Shown piece by piece: positions 9,376 to 17,092 of a DNA stretch of 64,000 nucleotides. The notes below the pieces were generated by a model. The model had not been told where the DNA came from and did no database searches. It saw only the letters and a program-made list of their open reading frames with translations. Where the stretch lies: the NCBI GenBank assembly GCA_963747835.1, contig CAVVGO010000005.1:682001-746000 (forward strand), given 5' to 3'. The translations under genes were made by a program, and so were the position numbers. Origin of the DNA: JAJPKK01 sp963747835. Its GTDB lineage: Bacteria > Pseudomonadota > Alphaproteobacteria > Rhizobiales > Xanthobacteraceae. Position 1 is the first letter of the stretch; each line of letters begins with the position of its first letter.

Positions 9376-9446
9376 GTCGGACCGCTGTGGTCCGTACCCA
9401 CATTCCGCATGCATGCGGCGAGGAAGCCACGAGGATGGGACCCATC
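9376..9446 (-). ncRNA. Structured non-coding segment; candidate IS110 bridge RNA region
   Basis: Three compact hairpins lie within 70 bases downstream of the transposase: CGGACC-gctgt-GGTCCG (9378-9394), the palindrome CCGCATGCATGCGG (9405-9418) and GATGGG-a-CCCATC (9434-9446). IS110-family recombinases are known to use an RNA transcribed from a non-coding end to specify donor and target. Placement here is an inference from structure and position only; strand is assumed. Confidence 0.25.
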
Positions 9447-9546
9447 TACGAAACGGCCTGTCTGTTGGCCCAAGGGTGGCACGGTCACCATCCATCCCGC
9501 GCTGACCGCGGCAATCGCCGCGACGCTGACGCGTTTGTTGAAGCGT

Positions 9547-10707
9547 TTATGCCTTTGCGGTCTTGAGCACCGCATGTTCGGGCACAAGGCCCGTTGTGAG
9601 GTAGCGCCACAGCGCCACGATCAGCTTGCGCGCCAGGGCGACAATGGCGATGCGCCTGATTTGTTTGCTGGCATTGACCGTGCGCTGCCGGAACCATTGG
9701 GTGAGCGTGCTGTCCGGCTGATGTCGCAGCCACAGCCAGGCCAGTTCGATCGACGTGCTGCGGGCACGCGGATTGCCCGCCTTGCTGATCCCCTGCTCAC
9801 GATCGGTCCCTCCGCTCTGCCACGGACTGGGCGCCAGCCCGCAATAGCCGGCGACCTCACGCCGATTGCGGAAGTCCTTGTAGAGAACCTCGTTGGTCAG
9901 CGTCGCCGCGAACACAGGGCCAAGGCCTTTGAGCCGGAGCAAGAGGTCGCTGCGCCGTGCCATCTGCGCCGCCGCAGGTGTCGGCTCCGTCTCAGCCGGC
10001 GCCCGCGTCAGCGCCTCGATCTGGCAGCGTACCAGCATCAGCCGCGCGTGCTCGCGCGCGAGTTCGGCCATGATCCGCGGCGGCACCGCCTGGCCTTGCC
10101 AATCCCGCTGGGCCGCGAGCCACTTCAACCAGTCGCGACGGCGCGGGTTCCCGACCGCCATGCCCAACAGCCGCAGCAGCGCCTTGATCCGATTGGTGTG
10201 AGCGGTCTGTTCCTTGATCAGCCGATCACGTTCGCGGGTGTCGCGGCGCACGTCCTCCTGCTCGGCACCCGGCACCCGCACGATCCGCACCACCCGCGGC
10301 TCACCGCGGCAATGCGCCATCAGGGTTCGCAGCATCTGTTCGCCGTCAATCCGGTCGGTCTTCGCCCGCCGGGCGCGCTGATCCACCGCAATGCTTGCAG
10401 GATCGAACACATGGTTCGTAATCCCCGCCGCCATCAAAAGCCGATGCAGCCAAAATCCGTCGTAGCCCGCCTCGTAGCAACTCACCACAGCTGGCACCGC
10501 TCCCAGCGCCCGCGCCGACCGCTCGCGAATCCGATCAATCAGTGCCAGCAGGCCGGCATGATCGCCGCCCTCCACCTTATGGCGCGACATCCGATCCCGC
10601 TCCGGACTGTGCATTGTCACCAACCAGCTCTTTTGGCTCAGTTCAATCGTAACGAAAATCGTGCCAATATTGTTCGCGATGGGCGTGCTTACATTGGATG
10701 CTTGCAT
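9547..10707 (-). CDS. IS110-family transposase
   Basis: The 386-residue DEDD-type recombinase moves the element by a RuvC-like plus serine-dependent mechanism. The N-terminal RuvC-like domain (residues about 15-170) begins IFVTIELSQKSWLV, with Glu where most family members have Asp (GIDVSK); this variant occurs in a known subgroup. The middle contains KTDRIDGEQMLRTL and an arginine-rich helix. The C-terminal Tnp20 domain has LKGLGPVFAATLTNEV, the GYCGLAPSPWQSGGTDREQGISKAGN motif with the conserved Ser/Gly core, and IRRIAIVALARKLIVALWRYL. It is full length with no frameshift, so it is potentially active. It lies directly downstream of kdpE without disrupting it. Confidence 0.93.
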   Translation of the reverse strand: MQASNVSTPIANNIGTIFVTIELSQKSWLVTMHSPERDRMSRHKVEGGDHAGLLALIDRIRERSARALGAVPAVVSCYEAGYDGFWLHRLLMAAGITNHVFDPASIAVDQRARRAKTDRIDGEQMLRTLMAHCRGEPRVVRIVRVPGAEQEDVRRDTRERDRLIKEQTAHTNRIKALLRLLGMAVGNPRRRDWLKWLAAQRDWQGQAVPPRIMAELAREHARLMLVRCQIEALTRAPAETEPTPAAAQMARRSDLLLRLKGLGPVFAATLTNEVLYKDFRNRREVAGYCGLAPSPWQSGGTDREQGISKAGNPRARSTSIELAWLWLRHQPDSTLTQWFRQRTVNASKQIRRIAIVALARKLIVALWRYLTTGLVPEHAVLKTAKA

Positions 10708-10766
10708 CTGATGTCTCCGATGGTTCGAGTCCGGAAACCCAAACCTACCGGATGCACGCCCATCGC
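10676..10766. repeat. 13-bp inverted repeat around the transposase start
   Basis: GCGATGGGCGTGC at 10676-10688 and its exact complement at 10754-10766 enclose the transposase start codon (10707) and its upstream region. It could be a subterminal inverted repeat of the element or a hairpin that hides the translation start. Confidence 0.5.
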
Positions 10767-10804
10767 CCCATGGTATCTACGGATATCCGCGCTAACACCT
10801 CCCA

Positions 10805-11494
10805 TCAATCCGGCGCGCGCAGCCGGTACCCGATGCCGGTTTCGGTGAGGATGTATTGCGGCTGCTCGACGTCGTCCTCGATCTTCTGGCGCAGCTGTCT
10901 CACATAGACGCGCAGATATTGGGTATCGGTGAGGTTGTCCCACAGCTCGCCGAGCAGGAACTTGTGAGTGAGGACCTTGCCGGCATGCTGCACGAGGACA
11001 CGCAGCAGGTCGTATTCCTTCGGCGACAGTTTCACCTCCTTGTCGTGCACCTTGACGATACGGCGGACCAGATCGACCGAGAGATCGCCGACCCGGAACG
11101 TCGGACGTTCGCCATGCACCTGGAGCTGATGGCGCAGCGCCGCCCGCATGCGCGCCAGAAGTTCGTCCATGCCGAACGGCTTGGTCACGTAGTCGTCGGC
11201 GCCGCGATCGAGCGCATCGACCTTGCCGGCCTCGTCGTCGCGGCTCGACAGGACGACGATCGGCACGCCCTCGAGGCGCGCCCGGATCATGGTCAGCAAC
11301 TCCAGGCCCTGCATGTCCGGCAGCCCGAGGTCGAGGATGACGAGATCGGGCTTGTGCTTGAGCAATTCGAGCGCGGTCTTGCCGTTCGGGGCGTCGAGGA
11401 TCTCATAGCCTTGGGTGGTCAACCCCATCCGCAGCAGCTTGCGGATCGGCGGCTCGTCGTCGATGACCAGGACTTTGAGGGGTGCGGCGGTCAC
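10805..11494 (-). CDS. kdpE: KdpE response regulator of potassium-uptake operon
   Basis: The 229-residue OmpR/PhoB-type regulator activates kdp transcription when phosphorylated by KdpD. The receiver domain has the acidic pair IDDE, the phospho-acceptor Asp in LVILDLGLPD and the conserved Lys in YVTKPFG. The C-terminal winged helix contains LSPKEYDLLRVLVQHAGKV and TDTQYLRVYVRQLRQKIE and ends GIGYRLRAPD. The start is a GTG at 11494 whose TGA-overlapping GTGA junction with kdpD (4 bases) indicates translational coupling. The IS110 element begins immediately downstream, so kdpE is the last intact gene of the operon. Confidence 0.96.
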   Translation of the reverse strand: MTAAPLKVLVIDDEPPIRKLLRMGLTTQGYEILDAPNGKTALELLKHKPDLVILDLGLPDMQGLELLTMIRARLEGVPIVVLSSRDDEAGKVDALDRGADDYVTKPFGMDELLARMRAALRHQLQVHGERPTFRVGDLSVDLVRRIVKVHDKEVKLSPKEYDLLRVLVQHAGKVLTHKFLLGELWDNLTDTQYLRVYVRQLRQKIEDDVEQPQYILTETGIGYRLRAPD

Positions 11495-14214
11495 GCGGCG
11501 GTCTCCAATCTCTTGGCCGACTCCGGGATCGGCAGCCGGATCGTGAACACGGCGCCGCGGCGGTCGGTGCGGTTGGCGGCGGCGACCGCCCCGCGCATCG
11601 CCTCGACGAAGCCGCGGGATATCGCAAGGCCGAGGCCGGTCCCGGGGCGTACGCTGTCGCCTTTGTTGACGCGATGGAATTTGTCGAAGATGCGCTCGAG
11701 GTCGGCGGGCGGAATGCCGTCGCCCTCGTCGAGGATCTGGAGCAGCACGGCATTCGCGTCGCGCCAGCTTTGAATGCGGATGGTCGAGCCCTCCGGCGCA
11801 TATTTGGCGGCGTTGTCCAGGATATTGAACAGGGCCTGCTCCAGCAATACGGCGTCGACGTCGAGCATCGGCAGGTTGCTCGCGATGTCGAGCTCGACAT
11901 GGTGGTGCGCGAGGATCTTGGCGGCGCGGCGCAGCGCAGTGCCGACGATCTCGCCGAGATCGTAGGCGGCGGTGTTGGGCACGAGCGCGCCCGCTTCGAG
12001 CTTGGTCATGTCGAGCAGGTTGGCGATGAAGCGGTTGAGGCGTTCGGATTCCTCGATGATGGTGCCGACAAGCTCCAGCTTCTGAGCATCGGTAAGCGCA
12101 CCGGCAAGATCGCGCAGCGTACCGCCGGCGCCGAGGATCGCGGCGAGCGGCGTCTTGAGGTCGTGGGAGATCGAGGTCAAGAGCGCCGCGCGCAACCGAT
12201 CGGTTTCGACCGTCCGCTTCACCCGGTCCATGTCCTCGACCAGATGGACGCGCTCGATGGCGATGGCGCTCTGGTCGCTGAGCGCGTCGAGCAGGCGCCG
12301 CTCGTCGGGGGTGAGCAGCGGACCGGGCTTGTCGCTGTCGATGCCGATGATCCCGACAGTGCCGCGGCCGGTCCGCATCGGCAGGAACAGGCGCTTGGCG
12401 CCCGGCAGGGTGTCGGAGCCGCGTCCGGCGGCGCGGTCGTTCTCCCACGCCCACTTTGCCGCCGCGACGTCGGCGTCGCCGATGGTGTCCTCGGGCGGAT
12501 AGCCGGCCTTGACCGCGATGGTGCCTTCGGCGGGCAGCAGGATGACGACCCGCACCTTGAGCATCAGGGCAATCTGGTAGGTCGTCGCCCACAGCACGTC
12601 GTCGAGGGTGCCGACGCCGGCAAGTTTGCGGCTGAAGGCGTAGAGCGCTTCGGTGGTGCGCGCCCGCGCCATCGCGGTGACCGCCTGGGTGCGCACCCGC
12701 GCGGCGACGTTGGAGACGAGCGCCGCGATGAAGATGAAGAAGAAGAACGCCGCGACGTTGGTCGGATCGGCGATGCTGAACGTATAGATCGGCGGCAGGA
12801 AGAAGAAGTTGTAGCACAGCGACGCGACCGCACTCGCAAACAGCGAGGGAAACAAGCCGTATCGCACCGCGACCGCCACGATCGCGGTGAGAAACACGAG
12901 GTCGACGTTCTCGACCCTGAGCCACGGTTGGATCAACCAGCCCATCGCAAGCGCGCAAGCGACCGCGACGATTGCGACCGCGTAGGGGCGCAGCTGGAAC
13001 GGCGGGCGGCGCGGCGCGGTGCTGACGGTCTTCTTCGGGATCGGTTCGCCGACCTCGCCGTCGCCGGCGATGACGTGCACGCTGATGTTGCCGGCGCCGC
13101 GCACCAAGTCGTGCACGACCGATCCGTTGACGATCTCGAACCAGCGCGACCGGGTCGCTTTTCCGACGATGATCTGGGTGATGTTGTTGGCATGGGCGTA
13201 AGCGAGCACGTCGTCGGCGATGCGCCTGTCGCCGCCCGGAATGGTCGCCGTTTCGCCGCCGAGCGCGTGAGCGAGCCGCAAGGTGTCCGCGAGGCGGTCG
13301 CGTTCCTCCTCGGTGAGCCCAACGGTGCGCCGCGTCTCGACCGAGAGCGCCACGAACGGGGCGTGGAGGCGGTCGGACAGGCGCTTGGCATACCGCACGA
13401 GGCCAGCCGAGCGTGGGTCCTCGCTGACGCAGACGAGGATGCGCTCGCCGGCTGCCCATGGCCCCGGTATGGCGCGCGCCTGCATCTGGGCGAGCAACTG
13501 CTCGTCGACGCGGTCCGCGGTGCGCCGCAGCGCGAGCTCGCGCAGCGCCGTCAGGTTGGTCGGCGAGAAGAAGTGCGACAGCGCCCGTTCGGCTTGCTGC
13601 GGCAGGTAGACCTTGCCGTCCTTGAGGCGCTGAATGAGATCGTCGGGCGTCACGTCGACGAGTTCGATGGCATCGGCGCGGTCGAAGATCGAATCCGGCA
13701 CGGTCTCGCGGACCCGCACGCCGGTGATCTGCGCGATGACGTCGTTCAGGCTTTCGATGTGCTGGATGTTGACCGTGGTGTAGACGTGGATGCCGCGGCT
13801 CAGAATTTCCTCGACGTCGAGATAGCGCTTGGGATGCCGGCTGCCGGGCGCGTTGGAGTGGGCAAGCTCGTCGACAAGGACGATGCGCGGACGCCGCGCG
13901 ATGATCCCGTCGAGGTCCATCTCCTCGATGTTCTGCCCCTTGTAGACAGCGCCCTTGCGCGGAATGATTTCGAGGCCCGCCAGCAGCGCCTCGGTTTCCT
14001 TGCGGCCGTGGGTCTCGACCACGCCGACCACGACATCGACGCCCTCCTTGCGCTTGGCGTGGGCGTGCTGGAGCATCTCATAGGTCTTGCCGACGCCGGG
14101 CGCGGCGCCGACGAAAATCCTCAGCTTGCCGGCGTCGCTGCCCTCCTGCCGGGCCGCTTCCAGGAGCGCTTCCGGCGACGGGCGCTGTTCGAAATCGCGA
14201 CGCTGGTCTGCCAT
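11491..14214 (-). CDS. kdpD: KdpD osmosensitive potassium sensor histidine kinase
   Basis: The 907-residue inner-membrane kinase has the full KdpD architecture. The N-terminal KdpD domain has a Walker A (GAAPGVGKT, about residue 36) and LVDELAHSNAPGSRHPKRY. A UspA-like domain (about 250-375) follows, then four closely packed membrane helices (DUF4118, about 400-500, including YNFFFLPPIYTFSI) and a GAF domain. Next are the HisKA domain with phospho-acceptor His in SISHDLKTPLAAILG and an HATPase domain (NILDNAAKYAPEG, DEGDGIPP, GTGLGLAISRGF). It senses low potassium or osmotic stress and phosphorylates KdpE. It follows kdpC after a 121-base gap containing a palindromic repeat, and overlaps kdpE. 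Confidence 0.97.
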   Translation of the reverse strand: MADQRRDFEQRPSPEALLEAARQEGSDAGKLRIFVGAAPGVGKTYEMLQHAHAKRKEGVDVVVGVVETHGRKETEALLAGLEIIPRKGAVYKGQNIEEMDLDGIIARRPRIVLVDELAHSNAPGSRHPKRYLDVEEILSRGIHVYTTVNIQHIESLNDVIAQITGVRVRETVPDSIFDRADAIELVDVTPDDLIQRLKDGKVYLPQQAERALSHFFSPTNLTALRELALRRTADRVDEQLLAQMQARAIPGPWAAGERILVCVSEDPRSAGLVRYAKRLSDRLHAPFVALSVETRRTVGLTEEERDRLADTLRLAHALGGETATIPGGDRRIADDVLAYAHANNITQIIVGKATRSRWFEIVNGSVVHDLVRGAGNISVHVIAGDGEVGEPIPKKTVSTAPRRPPFQLRPYAVAIVAVACALAMGWLIQPWLRVENVDLVFLTAIVAVAVRYGLFPSLFASAVASLCYNFFFLPPIYTFSIADPTNVAAFFFFIFIAALVSNVAARVRTQAVTAMARARTTEALYAFSRKLAGVGTLDDVLWATTYQIALMLKVRVVILLPAEGTIAVKAGYPPEDTIGDADVAAAKWAWENDRAAGRGSDTLPGAKRLFLPMRTGRGTVGIIGIDSDKPGPLLTPDERRLLDALSDQSAIAIERVHLVEDMDRVKRTVETDRLRAALLTSISHDLKTPLAAILGAGGTLRDLAGALTDAQKLELVGTIIEESERLNRFIANLLDMTKLEAGALVPNTAAYDLGEIVGTALRRAAKILAHHHVELDIASNLPMLDVDAVLLEQALFNILDNAAKYAPEGSTIRIQSWRDANAVLLQILDEGDGIPPADLERIFDKFHRVNKGDSVRPGTGLGLAISRGFVEAMRGAVAAANRTDRRGAVFTIRLPIPESAKRLETAA

Positions 14215-14262
14215 CGGGGACGAGGCTGCCTCTTCAATCCCTCCCCGTCATCAGGAAGGGCA

Positions 14263-14303
14263 GGGTGGGGGCGCGCGCCGCTCCTTCGCGGGGACCCCCA
14301 CCC
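14263..14303. repeat. GGGTGGGGG palindrome between kdpC and kdpD
   Basis: Inverted arms GGGTGGGGG (14263-14271) and CCCCCACCC (14295-14303) lie in the only sizeable gap inside the kdp operon. It could attenuate or process the transcript between transporter and regulator genes. It is similar in style to dispersed rhizobial intergenic palindromes. Confidence 0.6.
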
Positions 14304-14335
14304 CCGGCCCCCCCCGTAGCAGAGGGGAGAACACA

Positions 14336-14941
14336 TCACCTTGGCGCCGCGCGATCGAGCGCGAGATTGAGCGCCAACACGTTAACGCGCGGTTCGCCGA
14401 TAAAGCCGGCCAACCGGCCTTCGACATTGTCGGCGACGAGCTGACGCACGTGATCCTCGGACAAGTTGCGCGCCTTGGCAATCCGCGGCGCCTGGAAGTA
14501 GGCGGCGTCGGGGCTGATTTCGGGGTCGAGCCCGCTGCCCGAGGTGGTGACGAGATCGACCGGAACCTGCGCCTGCGGGTTCTCCTGCTTAAGCGCTGCC
14601 ACCGACTTCTCGATCCGATCCTTGAGGTCCGGGTTGGTGGGGCCGAGATTCGAGCCGCCTGAATTCGCCGCGTTGTAGGGGAGCGGCACGCTCTTGGACG
14701 AATCATTGGGATCGGGCGTGGTGGTCGCCGATGGCCGGCCGTGGAAATAGCGGTCGCTGGTGAACTCCTGGCCGATCAGGGCGGAGCCGACGACCTTGCC
14801 GTCGCGTTCGATCAGGCTTCCCTGGGCCTGGCGCGGAAACAGGTATTGCGCGATCTCGGTCATGGCCAGCGGATAGGCGAGACCGGTGATGAGCGTGAGC
14901 GCGACGATGAACACGATCGCGGGACGGATTTCCTTCAACAT
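14336..14941 (-). CDS. kdpC: KdpC, accessory subunit of potassium-transporting ATPase
   Basis: The 201-residue product has one N-terminal membrane helix (IRPAIVFIVALTLITGLAYPLAM). A periplasmic domain contains the family motifs GSALIGQEF, YFHGRPSA, NSGGSNLGPTNPDL, PVDLVTTSGSGLDPEIS and YFQAPRIAKARNL. KdpC joins KdpA and KdpB in the high-affinity K+ pump and is thought to raise its apparent ATP or K+ affinity. It lies 11 bases after kdpB and is of normal length. The ATG at 14941 is the only start consistent with the membrane helix. Confidence 0.97.
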   Translation of the reverse strand: MLKEIRPAIVFIVALTLITGLAYPLAMTEIAQYLFPRQAQGSLIERDGKVVGSALIGQEFTSDRYFHGRPSATTTPDPNDSSKSVPLPYNAANSGGSNLGPTNPDLKDRIEKSVAALKQENPQAQVPVDLVTTSGSGLDPEISPDAAYFQAPRIAKARNLSEDHVRQLVADNVEGRLAGFIGEPRVNVLALNLALDRAAPR

Positions 14942-14952
14942 GACGGGTTTCC

Positions 14953-17067
14953 TCAGACCAGATGCAGCGCGACGACAACGTGGTCGATGGCCCAGATCCC
15001 GGCGAACGGAACCAGGATGCCGCCGACGCCATAGATCAGCAGGTTGCGCCGCAGCAGCGGCGCTGCGCCGATTGGCCGGTAGGCGACGCCCTTGAGCGCG
15101 AGCGGAATGAGCGCGATGATGATCAGGGCGTTGAAGATGATCGCCGACAGGATTGCGCTCTGCGGGGTCGACAGCCCCATGATGTTGAGGACCGCGAGCT
15201 GCGGATAGAAGGCGAGGAAAATCGCCGGGATAATGGCGAAATACTTCGCCACGTCGTTCGCTATCGAGAACGTGGTCAGGGCGCCGCGCGTCATCAGCAG
15301 TTGCTTGCCGATCTCCACGATCTCGATGAGCTTGGTCGGATTGGAATCGAGGTCGACCATGTTGCCGGCCTCGCGCGCCGCGACGGTGCCGGTGTTCATG
15401 GCGACGCCGACATCGGCCTGCGCCAGTGCCGGTGCGTCGTTGGTGCCGTCGCCGCACATGGCGACGAGCTTGCCCTTGCTCTGCTCTTCGCGGATAAGGG
15501 CGAGCTTATCCTCGGGCGTCGCCTGGGCGAGGAAATCATCGACGCCGGCTTCCGCCGCGATCGCGGCCGCCGTCATCGGGTTATCGCCCGTGATCATCAC
15601 AGTGCGGATGCCCATGCGGCGCAATTCGGCGAAGCGCTCGCGGATGCCGCCCTTGACGATGTCCTTGAGGTGAATGACGCCGAGCAGGCGCCCGCCCTTG
15701 GCGACCGCGAGCGGGGTGCCGCCGGAGCGCGCGATCGCATCCGCGATGGCGGTGATCTCGCGGACTGCGTCGGCCGAGACCGGCGCCTGGGCCACCGCAA
15801 CCGCTCCCGATATGGCCATGACGGGCGAACTCGCATTCAGGTAGCCGAGAACGGCTTCGACGGCGCCTTTGCGGATCCAGGAGCCGCCGGTTTCGACCCC
15901 GCTCATCCGGCTCTGCGCCGTGAAGGGGATGAAATTGGCGTGCACGTCGGCGAGGTCGCGGCCCCGGATGCCGTATCTCTCCTTGGCGAGCACCACGATG
16001 GAGCGGCCCTCGGGGGTTTCGTCGGCGAGCGAAGCAAGCTGTGCCGCATCGGCAAGCTCCTGCTCGGAGACGCCGCGCACCGGCTTGAACTCGGTCGCCT
16101 GGCGGTTGCCGAGGGTGATGGTGCCGGTCTTGTCGAGCAGCAGGGTGTCGACGTCACCGGCTGCTTCGACGGCGCGCCCCGACATCGCGAGCACGTTGAA
16201 TCGCACGAGGCGGTCCATGCCGGCAATGCCGATGGCGGACAACAGCGCCCCGATGGTGGTCGGGATCAGGGTGACGAACAGCGCCACCAGCACGATCACC
16301 GGGACGGTTCCCTTTGCATAGATGACGTAGCTCGGGATGGTCGCGGTGGCGAACACGAAAATGATGGTGAGGCCGATGAGCAGGATATTCAGCGCGATCT
16401 CGTTGGGCGTCTTCTGCCGCTCGGCGCCTTCGACGAGCTTGATCATGCGATCGATGAAGGTCGAACCGGCGGCAGCCGTGATGCGCACGCGGATCCAGTC
16501 GGACAGCACCTGGGTGCCGCCGGTCACGGCGGAACGGTCGCCGCCGGATTCGCGGATCACCGGCGCGGATTCGCCGGTAATCGCCGCCTCGTTCACCGAC
16601 GCGACGCCTTGGATCACCTCGCCGTCGGACGGGATGATATCGCCGGCCTCGACCAGCACCACGTCGCCGACCTTCAGGCTGGTGCCCGGCACCGTCTCGA
16701 ATTTGGTGCGATCGTCGCCCACAAGCAGCTTAGCCTGGGTCTCGGTGCGGGTGCGCCGCAAGCTATCCGCCTGCGCCTTGCCGCGGCCTTCGGCCACCGC
16801 TTCGGCGAAGTTCGCGAACAGCACCGTAAACCACAGCCAGATGATGATCTGGAACGCGAACAAGAGATGAGGGGCCCCAATGGCGAGGTCGCGGACGAAG
16901 ATGACGGTCGTCAACGCCGCCACCACCTCCACCACGAACATGACCGGGCTCTTGATCATCGCGCGCGGGTCAAGCTTGACAAACGACGAGCCGACCGCGG
17001 GCCACAGGATCTTGGGATCGAGCAGGGTCGTGAATTGCCCTTGTCGGCGGGGGGATGAGGTCTTCAT
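14953..17067 (-). CDS. kdpB: KdpB, ATP-hydrolysing subunit of potassium-transporting ATPase
   Basis: The 704-residue P-type ATPase energises K+ uptake through KdpA. Visible elements are the TGESAPVIRESGGD actuator loop, the phosphorylation motif LLLDKTGTITLGNR, the nucleotide-binding region and the hinge MCGDGTNDAPALAQADVGVAMNTGT. Membrane helices flank them, including IVLVALFVTLIPTTIGALLSAIG. Length and motifs are normal for KdpB. It is encoded between kdpA (25-base gap) and kdpC. Confidence 0.98.
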   Translation of the reverse strand: MKTSSPRRQGQFTTLLDPKILWPAVGSSFVKLDPRAMIKSPVMFVVEVVAALTTVIFVRDLAIGAPHLLFAFQIIIWLWFTVLFANFAEAVAEGRGKAQADSLRRTRTETQAKLLVGDDRTKFETVPGTSLKVGDVVLVEAGDIIPSDGEVIQGVASVNEAAITGESAPVIRESGGDRSAVTGGTQVLSDWIRVRITAAAGSTFIDRMIKLVEGAERQKTPNEIALNILLIGLTIIFVFATATIPSYVIYAKGTVPVIVLVALFVTLIPTTIGALLSAIGIAGMDRLVRFNVLAMSGRAVEAAGDVDTLLLDKTGTITLGNRQATEFKPVRGVSEQELADAAQLASLADETPEGRSIVVLAKERYGIRGRDLADVHANFIPFTAQSRMSGVETGGSWIRKGAVEAVLGYLNASSPVMAISGAVAVAQAPVSADAVREITAIADAIARSGGTPLAVAKGGRLLGVIHLKDIVKGGIRERFAELRRMGIRTVMITGDNPMTAAAIAAEAGVDDFLAQATPEDKLALIREEQSKGKLVAMCGDGTNDAPALAQADVGVAMNTGTVAAREAGNMVDLDSNPTKLIEIVEIGKQLLMTRGALTTFSIANDVAKYFAIIPAIFLAFYPQLAVLNIMGLSTPQSAILSAIIFNALIIIALIPLALKGVAYRPIGAAPLLRRNLLIYGVGGILVPFAGIWAIDHVVVALHLV

Positions 17068-17092
17068 GGCAGCGGCTCCGAACGGGGTGCGA

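Larger units (their letters stand above)
9211..10804 (-). mobile_element. IS110-family insertion element (ends not resolved)
   Basis: One intact transposase gene (9547-10707) with about 330 bases of non-coding DNA on its 3' side and about 97 bases on its 5' side, where kdpE begins. IS110 elements usually lack clear terminal inverted repeats and target duplications, and none were found. The boundaries given are therefore only the limits set by the neighbouring REP element and by kdpE. The asymmetry, with the long non-coding flank downstream of the transposase, is the arrangement seen in the IS1111 subgroup. Confidence 0.6.

Noticed and set aside
10720..10735. A tRNA T-loop-like GGTTCGAGTCC upstream of the IS110 transposase
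   Set aside because: The flanking bases do not form a T stem and no acceptor, D or anticodon arm can be built.
11482..14319. A 945-codon plus-strand frame opposite kdpD, and similar long frames opposite kdpB and kdpA
   Set aside because: These are antisense shadows with Asp/Arg/His-rich composition and no recognisable domains; the kdp genes on the other strand are unambiguous.
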